Source of the DNA: Lineus longissimus
Lineage: Eukaryota > Nemertea > Pilidiophora > Heteronemertea > Lineidae
Length of the DNA stretch: 64,000 bases
Direction: 5' to 3'
NCBI RefSeq assembly: GCF_910592395.1
Contig: NC_088314.1
Span: 19,242,070-19,306,069, forward strand
Shown here: piece after piece, positions 38,421 to 50,067 of the stretch
Layout: every line of letters begins with the position of its first letter
How positions within the stretch are numbered: the stretch's first letter is position 1
The notes under the pieces: generated by a model
Seen by the model: the letters and a program-made list of their open reading frames with translations, nothing else
What the model was told of the DNA's origin: nothing
Database searches by the model: none
Program-made: the position numbers and the translations under genes

Positions 38421-40510
38421 GCGTGGTCGGGGTAAAATAAGGCCATGATGGTAACTATAGGTGACATGCTTGAAGTTCAGCAGGTTCATGTTCATGTATA
38501 TAAGAATTTAAATGTACATATAACGTAGAAACATTAATTTCATAATTGTAAGCCGTTCGATTGCACAATCCAATACTCCGGTTGAACGGGAGGGGGGGGG
38601 ATGTGCGAGATTCACGTGAGAATAAGTCGCCCTGCAAACGAGAGATTTTTGTTGTTGCAACCTGCGATCATCGTTTTGAGTACGGCTTAATCTCATACCT
38701 GGTAGATAAAAATCCTTACTGTAAAACCTTCTATGAGCTATCTATCCCTGATGAGGAGCTCAGAGATGTTTCTACAGTATTTTCGATTTACCATATCATC
38801 ACTAGTTAACCATTTTCACGAAAGAACATTTCGTACCAAGAAACGCACCTGTAGCAGAAGCGCATCGCATACAGGCGATTTTTATCGCAGCATGCAAAAT
38901 TACTTTTCGCATCGCTTGTCTGCAAGAGTCATTACAGATATCTACGATACGAATCTGTCATTGAGGTTATGTATGTGTGAACTGACACATCGCTGCAATC
39001 AAAATCGCTTGTCTACCGCGCAATTTACAATTTTACTTCGGGCCTGCTACATTGCGAAAAAAGTGTTGGCCTGGAAAGGTACTATGAAGACAGATGGACG
39101 ATGCCTGTGCAGAGCGTCAATCGCAGCGCTAGTAAATGTTGATGTGGATACGGGCCTTTTGCATAGAGCATGCCACCTGCAGCATTCCTTTTCCCCCGGC
39201 CGGGACCTACCCAAACCGCTTAAAGGCCATAGTCAAAAGCTCAATATCAAGTGACTGAGTGAGAACGGCGGCAAGGTCAGCCGCAGCTCTCTTCTAATAG
39301 CTTTCTGGTCCACGGCCATGAAGACAAATTGGGTGAAAAAGGTCTTCGGAACAGTGAGAATTTTCATTTCCCTAGCATAACTTAGCCCTTGCGTTTGCAC
39401 AGTTTCGTAAGACACCTGTGAGCCATCTAATGGACACGAACAATGTTATTTGGGTTTGACTGTAAACTATGCTGTGTTAAATTAAATTATGTATCATTAA
39501 ATATGTGGCCATATTTCGACGAAATGTAATTCTCTTGAAATTTTAATAAAGATTATGATTTCGAAGTTACTCATCGTTCTCCTCTTTATCATTATCATAT
39601 CATCATGTATAGATTGATCAACAAGAGCCAAGTAGTGTCAACCCTGAGGACTTCTCCGAGATTTGTCAGACAATATTGACTTTTGGCGATGTGATGTAAT
39701 GTCGAGAGAGACCGGAGTACGGAACAAACCTAGGAGATATACTTCTGGTATCTTTGATGGGTTGGCTATCCATACTTGAATAATCACATGCCCATGAACT
39801 TGAAATGGCGAATGCTATATGTATGGCCATCCATATCAAAATCTTGGTAGAGAAATCCCCTTCCAACTGCGCATGTGACAACTTATCATCTCTGAATTTG
39901 TACTTACCTCCGCAAGCAACTGATCCTGGAATTCGAGGATGAGGTTTAAGGTGGGATTAGACTGATTTATTGGGGGTAAAGATGACCGTCGCAGACAGTG
40001 GGCTTGGCCGAAGTCCCTGCGGCCAACTTATTTTTTCTCCTTTTTGTTTAACAGAATATCTCACCAAGAGATATGATTAAAAACCTCTCCTTTCGTTCGC
40101 CTTTAAAGATTTGTTATTGAACATTTTATATCAGGAACAAAGACATAACACATACAATCTAACATGAAAACATGATACTTAAGTCGGATGGACCCGTACA
40201 CCTAAAACAACTCCATTAATGCACTCAATAGGCCTACGACATGCAAATTCAGACACAGACGACGGAAAGCAGGGCTTGAGTTAACCCAAACACATGTGTT
40301 CCCACTCTTCACACAGTAGATACTTCGGACTGTGACATGAAGTATATTTCTTACTGGCCAGAAAGTTAAAACTAGCTCGAAAACGCCAAAAGTCATCAGC
40401 GCAATGTTCCAGCCTTCTTGGTGAGCTTTGCTTTACAGTACATGCCAATGCTCATGCAAAGGACGATTGGTGGGAAAGTCCTTTCTTTAGAGTGCTGTTT
40501 CTGCATCTTG

Positions 40511-41182
40511 TCACGATGAACTTGTGCTAAATTCATTTTGTACCGAGAAAACTGGCATGCTGACAGATCTGGACGGCATCCGTCTGGCGCGTTGGGCCCC
40601 TTGCATCTCAAACTCCTCAATATCGAGCGGACTAACTTTATTAGCGTTACTTTTCGCGCGTAAGTTCACAAAACTTTTCGACATCCAATCAGAAAATGTT
40701 TCTTCTTTTGGTCTGGATTCTATCGTCTGCACAATGATTGACCGGAGAATTCTGGGAACTTCCGGTAGTGGCGGCTCTCGCAAAACCGCAAACCGAAAAG
40801 TCTCGATGACCCGCCCGCATTCCTGAGCGCGGACCTTCGCACATAGCTCCTCAAGTTCTAACCTCTCAATGTTTGGCATTTGGTACGATTTCCTGACTTT
40901 CGTCACCAGCCACGTGTAGTCAACGCCTGTTTTCTTCCTTTGTTCCTCAGCTTCCCGTTCACGTTGCGCACACTCAATTTCGCGCATCTGTTGATCCAGT
41001 TCGGTCAGGAGCGAGTCCGAAACTGCCATCGTGTCGTTTCGAATCGATGGCTTGCTCGCCGTATACGAATCGACGCTTCCGAGTCTGTTCTTCACCCAAG
41101 AATAGAGGGGCATGGCTATGGGATACCACGGTGGCCACATCACTTGATTAAGGAGTCCATGATTCAAAGCGGCTTCCGGCAT
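40511..41182 (-). CDS. RD3-like protein (retinal degeneration 3 family)
   Basis: One coding exon of 223 residues on the minus strand. The core matches vertebrate RD3: a helical segment (ELDQQMREIECAQREREAEE), then TGVDYTWLV, SYQMPNIERLELEELCAKV, ECGRVIETFRFAVL and PEVPRILRSIIV, with a late Ser/Arg motif (RSVSMPVFS) that parallels the RD3 C-terminal WSMPEF. In vertebrates RD3 binds and inhibits retinal membrane guanylate cyclases and helps their trafficking; the invertebrate role is unknown and is probably also cyclase-related (inference). The start is the ATG at 41182, 15 bp inside an exon whose acceptor (tttttcag) ends at 41197, so an upstream 5'UTR exon, or a short extra N-terminus if translation enters in phase, is expected. 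A possible AATAAA signal on the minus strand is at 39966-39971. Length is close to human RD3 (about 195 residues). Confidence 0.9.
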   Translation of the reverse strand: MPEAALNHGLLNQVMWPPWYPIAMPLYSWVKNRLGSVDSYTASKPSIRNDTMAVSDSLLTELDQQMREIECAQREREAEEQRKKTGVDYTWLVTKVRKSYQMPNIERLELEELCAKVRAQECGRVIETFRFAVLREPPLPEVPRILRSIIVQTIESRPKEETFSDWMSKSFVNLRAKSNANKVSPLDIEEFEMQGAQRARRMPSRSVSMPVFSVQNEFSTSSS

Positions 41183-42505
41183 CAAACCAGCACCATCTGA
41201 AAAATGAGAAGCAAGAATTTATTTCAGGGGCATTTACTGCTATTGTGTGTTTGATTTATGCTATACATCTTGACCCACAAGGCTCTGAGATCGCAACGCC
41301 CTCCTCCGTAATGTATCTCAGAAGTAGTTTGGATAAGTTTCGAACAAGATGAGGACTCGTTGAGCTGGTACATCAAGTACTGTAGTCGCACCGCGTAGTG
41401 GCCACCGGACGCACTATTCAAGCAGATACACTGGTCTCCTTTAAATCATTTCGCCAATCAATGCTTGTATTCGTACTGCACGACATCAATTTGTCCAACC
41501 CTTATCTCTCATTAGCAATGTAAACAGGTAGTCTTTGAACGTGTGATTTATTGATTAACTGACAAGATCAATGAACCAGGGTCACGTGATCACGGGATCA
41601 ATTAGCGCGACAAAGTCTCAAGGTCTGGAGAGTGCGGATGAAGATGGGGATGCTCATGAAGAGAATCTGAAATGGGTCCGTATGCTTTTAGGATGGTGGT
41701 CGTCGTCACAAGTAAACCGCCAGGTAGATATGGATCATTTGGCGAAAACTCTACTTCACCAGGTGCTTGGTTCAAACACAGAGTTTTAAAGTATCCAAGT
41801 ACCGGTAATGCGAGTGTGTTGCGTACACTTTCGGATGCATACCTCTGGAACCCTTTGGCTGAAACAAGTGACGGCCATTGTTATTTCGTCCTACTTTCGT
41901 CCGTAGCCCTGAACCTGGTCCCAATCTCTCGCTTTGTTCCTTGGGATGAGTATAAACCAGGATTGAAATGGGCCTTCGACAGGAAGGCTCGAATCGGCGT
42001 CTGGGTTTCAGAGGTCACCCTCGTATTTAATGATTACACAAAACCAACGCTTAACATTTCGAGCTTAACATTTCAATCCATTACGGTGTGTAGCAACATT
42101 GTTTACTTTTCCGTTTGTCACATGATAGATTGCAGACGACAAGGTACACGGATTAATAAAATAAAGACAGTTCATGTCGCTGAACAAGCATTAGCAATTT
42201 AATACTTAGAAATTGAAGAGAAAATCAATATCATACGTTCTCGTGCTTTTAGCACAGAGTATTCACTTTGGGACATGCGACATGGTGATATCACTATTAT
42301 ACCATGAGTAAGTCTTGTCTCGCTTTCGTACTCGGTCAATGACCATTCAAGGATTTCCGGTGGATCACCCAATCAAAAATGCCGAATTCTGCACGGTCTG
42401 TTTTCACTCTTCGTGGCAGTGGTCACGAGTTTTTTCCCCAAATCAAAGCTTTGATTCTCCAATATACTACCATGGAATTAGCAACTTTTCTCAAGCTGTA
42501 GTTTC

Positions 42506-42621
42506 GGACTTCCTGACAGGTCTTGACCAATCAGAGGATGGCTGTCATGCTTGTTCGGCACAGCCAGCACGGCCATGATCACATACGGGTTTTTTATTGG
42601 TCAAAACCTGACAGGAAGTCC
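42506..42621. mobile_element. Short palindromic MITE, 116 bp
   Basis: The left end GGACTTCCTGACAGGTCTTG (then accaat) matches the complement of the right end (attggtcaaaacc then tgacaggaagtcc) with two differences. The centre contains cggcacagccagcacggcc. No clear target duplication. Confidence 0.7.
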
Positions 42622-42648
42622 TATGAGTTCTGCTTGAGGAAAGATCGA

Positions 42649-42870
42649 ATGTCTTCCTCCATTTCCTCTTCTGTCGAGAAAAGAAAATCTGAGGAGGCAA
42701 GACAGCTGGTGTTAGACCAGGAAATAAGTTTAGATTATAATCTCTTGTTCAAGTTGATTTGTGGAACATGTCGAAACAACATTATCGATGAAGTAAACCT
42801 CAGCAGAAGATTTGTTCAGCTGGAAACTATAAATGGCAGTTTAGAACGGATAAGCACGCAAACCGAATGA
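42649..42870 (+). CDS. Unrecognised 73-residue open frame
   Basis: The ATG at 42649 opens a polar frame (MSSSISSSVEKRKSEEARQL, then YNLLFKLICGTCRNNIID and a Thr/Gln-rich end) closed by TGA at 42868-42870. An AATAAA lies 30 bases downstream at 42901. It could be a small gene or a last exon, since it follows the MITE at 42506-42621. I recognise no family. Confidence 0.28.
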   Translation: MSSSISSSVEKRKSEEARQLVLDQEISLDYNLLFKLICGTCRNNIIDEVNLSRRFVQLETINGSLERISTQTE

Positions 42871-43176
42871 CTGATCCGTAAATTTCCTGAGCAAATTTTG
42901 AATAAACAATGAGGAGGCTGTTTCAACAAGACAAGGTGCTCCCCTACCAATACTTCGTCCCTGGGGCGTAACGGATCGAACCTATCATGATGGGCTAACG
43001 CTGCAAGACCAGAGATAGTCCCTTCTCAAAATCACGTCAGTCGCGAGCGTTAAAGTGGCACGCTTTTTTCCAGAAATTTTCGCGAATGGTAAAGTGAGGT
43101 ATAAGCGGTTTATGGTGTACTCACTGCGCTCCACCTCCGCACCTTCTTATTCTTGATACTTATCAAGAATAAAACA

Positions 43177-43580
43177 GAGACTATAGTCTTTATCAGTTCT
43201 CGATATGATGAGACTATAGTCTTTATCAATTCTTGATATGATGAGACTATAGTCTTTATCAATTCTCGATATGATGAGACTATAGTCTTTATCAATTCTC
43301 GATATGATGAGACTATAGTCTTTATCAATTCTCGATATGATGAGACTATAGTCTTTATCAATTCTCGATATGATGAGACTATAGTCTTTATCAATTCTCG
43401 ATATGATGAGACTATAGTCTTTATCAATTCTCGATATGATGAGACTATAGTCTTTATCAATTCTCGATATGATGAGACTATAGTCTTTATCAATTCTCGA
43501 TATGATGAGACTATAGTCTTTATCAATTCTCGATATGATGAGACTATAGTCTTTATCAATTCTCGATATGATGAGACGTG
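43177..43580. repeat. 33-bp minisatellite, about 12 copies
   Basis: Twelve consecutive, nearly identical 33-bp units begin gagactatagtctttatcaa and end gatatgat. Each contains the 10-bp palindrome GACTATAGTC. The unit length is a multiple of three, so long open frames with an 11-residue repeat (SSYRELIKTIV, or RIDKDYSLIIS in another frame) appear on the minus strand; I treat these as by-products. Confidence 0.95.
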
Positions 43581-44551
43581 GGAGGAGGTAATGTTTACCA
43601 AAGAACATATATGTGGTTTTATATCTCAAATTACATAAGTTTGAACTGATCCGACGTCTCTGACTGACATTTTTGCCCACGCACAGAAGACATATTCTCG
43701 GCTTTCTTCCCCGCAAAGGAAGAACTCTTCAGAATCACGCTAGTGTTTCTCTGGTTGCTTTGAGTATGGCAGAAGTAATTTACTTTGTGAGCACTACACC
43801 TATTGTGGTGATGACATTTCAAGGAGCCGTGATCTTCTGAAAGATGAAACCCTGGCGGGCTTTGGTGTGCATTTGCGTCTATTTGAAGCAACGGTGCATG
43901 GATATGCATGCATCGTATGTGTGTCGTGGTCATGTCAAGCAAGAAGATAGAATGGTTCTGTTTGACACGTTTAACGCCCAAATTGCTTCTGGACCAGTCA
44001 CTGCACGCCGTTTTCTTGACTCCAGTGGCTGAAGACCTTGCTCCACAGTGCCGTGACACGCTACGTATCAGGCTTTATGTCGGTGTCGGTGAGCATGTGT
44101 AACTTGCAGCCAACAACAAGTTGATCTACACTCCGAAGCCAGTGGCGACGAAGAAGAAAAAATCGAAACAGGTTTCACCTCAAGCAACAAAACATGTCGT
44201 TCCAGCAACACAACGCCCGTTGGCAGATTCGTTGCACATGAGAAATGTATCATTTCGATTCGATCAACATTTCTTCCACATCATTCGAGCCCCACAAAGA
44301 TGTGGATGATGTCCTACCAAACAAGAAATCAATACTGATCCGATTGTGCGGTTGGGCGATTATTGATGATTGTGAGCCTGACACTCGGTGACCAGTGATC
44401 AACATATTTGATAAAGTCAGCAACAGACGGAGCGATCTTTTTCGCTTGATTGAGCAATTTGTCGTTTCCGCCAAAGCCTTCCCCGTACACTTTTATAAAT
44501 ATATAAAGGTTTTTTGAACTTCTAGAACTTCTGGAAAAGAATACTGGTTCA

Positions 44552-44715
44552 GACAAAGCTTTGACAAAAGCATTGGTCAAGCGAATCCGGCTAAAGTTTA
44601 CACAAAAGCATTGGTCGAGCGATTTCAGCCAAAGCTTCACAAAAGCATTGTTAGAGCGAATTCACTCGAAAATACAAAGAACATTTAGTCTGGTGAATTC
44701 AGCCAAAGCTTTCAC
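44552..44715. repeat. Degenerate 37-38-bp tandem repeat
   Basis: Three to four units of the form acaaaagcattggtcaagcg followed by a variable half (aatccggctaaagtttac, atttcagccaaagcttc) run head to tail. The later units are eroded. Confidence 0.65.
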
Positions 44716-46249
44716 AAAAAAACACTGGGCAGGCTAAATCAATAAATTGGGCGACAACCCCCTCAAAACTCACTGCACTGATTCATCTTTGAAATTAACG
44801 AGGACTGTGCTGATGTGCGTGTTTCTGGGGGAAAGCCTTGTATTTTGAGACTGAAATGATTTGGGTAAGCCATGCAGAGTACCGTCAGGATGTCAGACAA
44901 AGCTGTAGTCGAATCGGCCGGCGTCCAGAGGTCGTTTCGCGACAACTTGCCGTTCGGGGAACGTTGCTGTTGTCCCGTAGATATACATGTAGATCATATG
45001 ACGACATTAACAAGTTGCAAATGACCATTGTTGAAGATGAAGGCAACATTGAGGGAGAACAATGGTGATCATTAGACCCATTATGATCGTTTTGCGCATT
45101 AGTACACCAATGTCATTGCCCATTGGCCATCGTCAGAGAATCAATTCTGGATGCGACGGGTCCATGGGCCGTGAGGATATCGAATTCGGTCAGCTCATCA
45201 TCAACGGAACTATCTACCATTACTTCGGTGTAGATGTAGAAAATGTCCGCCCTGGAATAAGTCCGGTCCTCTTGTATTTTGACGGATATGATTGGTTCTG
45301 ATGGAATCTTAAAAACCAGGCGTATACTTAACCGGGTACTTAAAGGAAGGGTTAATTTGAGGAGAGAGAAGCGCGACTTTGCCAATTCTCTTATCATGGC
45401 CACGAGGAAATACGCAGTAGCACCGCAAGACAGTTTCGGAAGCAGTATCCAGGTCTTGTTCCCTCACCATACTATATAATGTCCAAAATCTGAACAAAAG
45501 TGCGTATACTACGTCCACGTATATCCGGTTCAGATGTATTGAATCGTTTCTGGTCACAAACCGCAGAGAGGATAAACTATTCAATATACTAGATAGATCT
45601 CCATCTTCCTATCTCTGGGTCTGAATCCAATCTATAATACTTGGATCTTGTATGCGCACCATTGTTCTGTTTGGGGACACCAGACAGTCATCGCTGCTAT
45701 ACCACTAAAACCAAAGCACTCACCTTTAACGCCGTTTCCTTTTACCGGTGAAATTAATCAAGCTGATGGGCGTGGTCCTTCGAAAAGTTCTCCAGTCGAG
45801 AATTCAAAAATCCGATTTTGCGCTCCTGCGTATAAACACCACGGCAGACTGTGTACAAATCGCGTCTATAAGCTACGAAAACCAGTGTTGTCAACGAAAT
45901 ACCACACCAGTGTGTTTCCATGACAACGCTATAAAACGAAGCTTGACTGATTTCTCTGTAGTAACCATGTGACCACTTGGTTACGTATGTGTCAATTACT
46001 GACCATGTAATAAGCAGGCAAGATGAAACGCTTGAATTACTTGAATACTCCCTGTAGATTAGCGAATTTAGGCTGGCATGGAAATAGACCAAAGTTGCCT
46101 TCATCGGATAATCTTCATTGCAGTCTGAAATCAGTGTGGACGTCAGTTTGTAAATTTCATGGATATTCTTCCTGATAATGATATTGATAATGCTAATAAT
46201 AATGCTAATAATACTATATGTACAAGTATGAATAAATAACAAAAAAAAT

Positions 46250-46323
46250 TGTGGATACGCATGGATTCGAACCCGTCACCACCAGAAAAAAGGTCCAGCA
46301 TTATAACCGTTGAACCACAGAGG
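46250..46323 (-). repeat. tRNA-like SINE head or tRNA pseudogene
   Basis: On the minus strand, an A-box-like TGGTTCAACGGTTA (46304-46317) and a B box GGGTTCGAATCC (46262-46273) are present. The acceptor and anticodon stems do not pair, and A-rich simple sequence follows in the 3' direction, so this is a SINE fragment or pseudogene and not a working tRNA. Confidence 0.5.
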
Positions 46324-46576
46324 TTTTTTTATAGACAGAGTTTTCTTCGCCTCTAATAGCTAGACAATGGCAATATGAACCTTATGTGAAATAGAGCGAC
46401 ATTTTTATTTCACACAAGCTTCAGATCACCATGATGTTGAATTCATTGATAATGTCTTTTATTGTGTAATATTCATGCATGTATATGCCATACTGTACTT
46501 GTGATAGTTGTGCAAATAAATAATTTGAATTTGAATTTGATAACTTTTTGTGTGGTTGCCACTTTGATCATAGATT

Positions 46577-46591
46577 GGGGGGGGGGGGGGG
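46577..46591. repeat. Poly-G tract
   Basis: A run of about 15 G residues between ATAGATT and CGATTTCAG. Its exact length may be affected by sequencing error. Confidence 0.8.
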
Positions 46592-46753
46592 CGATTTCAG
46601 AGATTGAGAAACAGTCATTGCGGACGGAGTGAATACCATTGGAAATTATATGTCTATAAACATAACTTCCAGTGGTACATTTTGATATGCGCGCATGCGT
46701 ATCCAACCTTAGATACGTCCCATTATGACCATTGTTGGCCGGCGATTGTTCCC

Positions 46754-46964
46754 ATTGGTGAGAGGTGACTGGGGAGCAAACTGTGGCAGAGACAGTAAGT
46801 CGAGTGAGACAGGCTTGGCGACGATGATCACCATTGCCGACGCTTGGAGAATGAGCATTTTCAAGCATTCTCCAAGCGTCGTCAATGGTGATGATTTCTA
46901 CCAGGCCTGTCTCACTCGACCTACTGTCTCTGCCACAGTTGGCTCGCCAGTCACCTCTCAATGT
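46754..46964. mobile_element. Foldback element, about 211 bp
   Basis: The left arm (attggtgagaggtgactggg, then actgtggcagagacagtaag, gtcgagtgagacaggc and gacgcttggagaatg) is repeated in reverse complement with about 10 percent mismatch, leaving a short centre near 46860. No clear target duplication. It lies about 320 bp upstream of the BRK1 start codon. Open frames through it on both strands are by-products of the palindrome. Confidence 0.8.
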
Positions 46965-47281
46965 GCTGTCACCTGATCACGGCAACACTGGGCGTCCGTG
47001 ACTGCGCCATTCATTGTTAAAATCTATATCTTTATTACGTATATGTTTGACACACATGCACTTCACAGTGTTATATTATGAAAAAAACTGTCACGATATC
47101 CTTAAAATGTTTTTTTATCGAAACATAACAAGAAGGCTTTTCAATCCATGTTACAAGCAGCGCACTATAAACACTAGATCAGTGTGTGGACGATCAAACT
47201 GTGGCAGAGGGACTATGTGATTCCAGCGGGTGCATGTAAATTGGACATTTCGCCCGGCGCCCGGGAGATTGCATTTCCAAG

Positions 47282-48370
47282 ATGTCTGCTACTAAAGGCC
47301 AAACACCCAGTTCGCATATCCAGCGACAAATTCGTCAAGATTGGGATAATCGAGAACAAATAGAAGTCATTACATGCAGTATAAAGAAAATAGTAGACTT
47401 TCTCAATTCATTTGGTATGTTTTACGTTGATCGACGAATTCCCTCTGTTGTATTTTGATGTTGAATTTGTGGTGTTGATAACATTTTACTTCCGCATTGT
47501 CTAGATTGTACGTGGATTCCATTGCCGTACCATGTCATTTGGTGTCTATACTCGGACACCCATTCCTAGTTGTCGTTTGGTATTTTATCCAGTAAGATCA
47601 CTATGGGCTTGATCGGAGAATCCCTGACAATTACTTCAAGGACTGGAGGGGTTTTGGTTAGGGTTATTGTAGTGGTGCTAGTCTAGTGTAGTGTACTGTA
47701 GCTTTGCTGGTGGTGTCTGAAATTGATGGGCCTATGACGTAAATGTTTCAAAAATGCCAGCTGCTTGGCCTTCGGAAATATCAGCTGTTCTAGATTTCAC
47801 TTTTGGCTGAGGAGAACGAGCCCTAAATCACTCTTATCCAGAGGGTAGGTAGGTGCTATACTCCCAATTTCTCAGAATCTTCTATCGGGCCTGACCTTAG
47901 TTATTCTTTATTTCAGACATGTCTTGTCGATCAAGATTAGCCATTCTAAATGAGAAATTGACGGCATTAGAACGAAGGATAGAATATATTGAAGCCAGGG
48001 TAAGTATTGTATAATGAAGTCCTGTATCTGATTAGAGAACTTGTGATAGTCTGTCCCGTAGTCTGTAGAGTTGAGGAAAGACTGATGTGACTGATACCAC
48101 AGCGGGACAAAATTGAAGCAATTATTGTCAAAGCATGATATCAATGATGAGTGTCACTGTCAGTATATACATTAAAGCTACACTATGAAGTGGTCGAAAT
48201 CTTACTGAAAACAGGCGATGATCTTTCTTGACATTGTGGACCAGGGCTTAGCCGGAGGCCAACAATGCACTTGTACCCCAGCCCTAGAAATATATTGCTA
48301 TGCAATTGTTATTATGAATTAAAAGGGATAATTTCCATTTCAGGTAACAAAAGGAGAGACCCTATCTTAG
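47282..48370 (+). CDS. BRK1: BRK1/HSPC300, subunit of the WAVE (SCAR) actin-regulatory complex
   Basis: Three exons: 47282-47414, 47917-47999 and 48344-48370 (TAG stop), with donors gtatgt and gtaagt and acceptors tttcag. The product is 80 residues. It contains [51 protein letters not shown] and the ending VTKGETLS, nearly identical to human BRK1 (75 residues) after the first dozen residues. BRK1 is a small coiled-coil subunit of the cytoplasmic WAVE regulatory complex, which controls Arp2/3-dependent actin branching downstream of Rac. The N-terminus ([18 protein letters not shown]) is a few residues longer than the human one. The ATG is the natural start: a GC-rich stretch (cgcccggcgcccggg) lies just upstream. 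Possible polyadenylation signals are at 48913-48918 and 49228-49233. Confidence 0.96.
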
Positions 48371-48720
48371 ACAATGTAGCGAAATGTAAACCAGCCAGGG
48401 GCGAACAACTTTCAAAGGTGCTATGCAGACACAAAGGCCAGCACCAAAGATCAGCCATGTCAGGAAGAGACTGCCTTAGAAAGACAGAGAAAATACTGTC
48501 AAGACTGTTGCAGAATCCTTTCTAAGAAAGTGTTTGTGACTCGTCATGTGTTCATGGAGGAATCTCCTGTAATTGGCAGTCTAGTGACACTTGACTAATC
48601 TCAATCCCCATCATTTTGAAAACATCATTTTCAGATTCTGCATCCATTTATTTCGTCGACTGGGTGCGTTTTCCGACAATTAAACGATAGGTGAAACTGC
48701 ATGTATAGTGACTCCATTTC

Positions 48721-48879
48721 GCCAATCTAAGATACACTGGAGCTCATCCAAAATCCACAAAATGGTATAAAGTAATAGTATTTCTCGGAGGACATTGTTA
48801 CCTTTGGTCTTCATGGCCTCCAAACAATATCATGTCTGATTTTTGGTGATAGAAAGAGTTCCAGTGTCCTTAGATTGGC
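48721..48879. mobile_element. Inverted-repeat MITE, about 159 bp, in the BRK1 downstream region
   Basis: The left end gccaatctaagatacactgg pairs with the complement of ccagtgtccttagattggc at the right end with one or two mismatches. The interior is not palindromic. No target duplication is clear. If BRK1 uses the polyadenylation site near 48913 or 49228, the element would be part of its 3'UTR. Confidence 0.65.
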
Positions 48880-49633
48880 AAAACAGTTCACAGTTGTACC
48901 ACCTCTCACCAAAATAAAGGGGGTTTACTGAAATCTGATCATTTTACAGCTGTTTGAACTAATATTCATAGGGAAGAGGACAAAAAATGTTTGGACAGGG
49001 GATTGTCCAGGCAGGCTTTTCGTTGGATCAGGTCATGAGGACCATTGTTTTGTCAGAGCAGATGGGCTCCAGTCCTTTATACTTAGCTTTTAAGGAACGG
49101 TTTTTGTGGTTTCCAAAACTGGTAACTTTTCTGTACCAACTTGATCATGAAAAAGAGTGTTATCTTGTTTAAATATCATTATTTAAATATACTGTATACT
49201 GTAGAAATTTGTGTTTTCTATGTAGGTAATAAATGTAACCATTAATGTAAATATACTATAAGAAGGAAATTTGATCTTTGAGTTTTTGTTCTACATTGTA
49301 GGAGTATCATCAGAAGTATTTGAAATTTTGTGAGGCACCATCCTGAATTATCAGGGCCTATAAAGAGAGAGACGATGGCCCTTTCTTTGCCTGACCCATC
49401 ATAGGGTTGAAATAGATAGGTACAAATTTATTGGCTCTGATCAATCATGCGTTGCACATCAAGGGGGAGTGGGGTAATGGCGAGGGTAATCAGCCCATTA
49501 GCGTACCTCCATGGTTGTCCCTGTAGTTCCATTTCTCACACAAAAAATTTGCCCAGAGTGCCACGAATAGTAAATTTGATAATCAAAGATTGTCTGCATG
49601 TGCAAAGCACCAATAGTTTACATCCGGACATTA

Positions 49634-49782
49634 CTATAGATCCATGCACTTTATTGGGAACAACGTTTACGAAGACGGCGCGTCTCGTCACGTTACAGTA
49701 ATGTAAAAATGCATGGTGACGTGACGACGGCCAACACTACGTCATGTAAACGTTGTTCCCAATCAAGTGCAAGGATCTTTAG
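49634..49782. mobile_element. TA-flanked MITE, 149 bp
   Basis: Inverted arms of about 40 bases start CTATAGATCC and its counterpart CTAAAGATCC, and share ttgggaacaacgtttac exactly. TA flanks both ends (49632-49633, 49783-49784). The centre is rich in CGTCACG-type words. No coding content. Confidence 0.72.
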
Positions 49783-50067
49783 TAGCAGACACCAGCCTGT
49801 CAAACTACAATACAAATGTCAATTTCAGCTGTGGGGCATTAATCGGCTGATATGTATAGAAAGGGGGCATTGCCAATGCGTACAGGCTGGGTACGGGGAC
49901 CTGAGTTTTGGCGTATACATACATACTCCATCAACCTTTTCGAAGAAGTTTATTTGGGCACTGACCAGTCATGTGTTTCACCATGGACCAAGGGTGACAG
50001 TGGCTTATGGCACCGTCTGAAGTCAGCTCATGCCTTCCGACATGTTATGAGTGTGCACACTTGATTT

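Larger units (their letters stand above)
41197..47281. other. Intergenic region between RD3-like and BRK1
   Basis: It holds the MITE at 42506-42621, the small frame at 42649-42870, the 33-bp minisatellite, the 37-bp repeat, the tRNA-like fragment and the foldback at 46754-46964. An upstream exon of the RD3-like gene is expected here but was not identified. Open frames at 41672-42202, 45062-45301 and 45754-46242 match no known family. Confidence 0.45.

Noticed and set aside
38733-39254. 173-residue plus-strand open frame
   Set aside because: No domain or homologue recognised; Ser/Arg/His-rich composition looks random.
41672-42202. 176-residue plus-strand open frame
   Set aside because: No recognisable domain, no splice partners, and composition close to that of random frames here; not enough to call a gene.
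42958-43020. tRNA-like segment with a GGTTCGATCC B box on the minus strand
   Set aside because: No convincing A box at the right spacing and no stems; too weak to list.
43177-43580. Possible CRISPR array
   Set aside because: The units are contiguous with no unique spacers, and the DNA is clearly eukaryotic.
43110-43716. Minus-strand frames of 163 and 189 residues with an 11-residue repeat
   Set aside because: They are the 33-bp minisatellite, whose length is a multiple of three; two frames are open at once, so neither is selected for coding.
46473-46976. Open frames on both strands with similar peptides
   Set aside because: They mirror each other because the sequence is a foldback inverted repeat.
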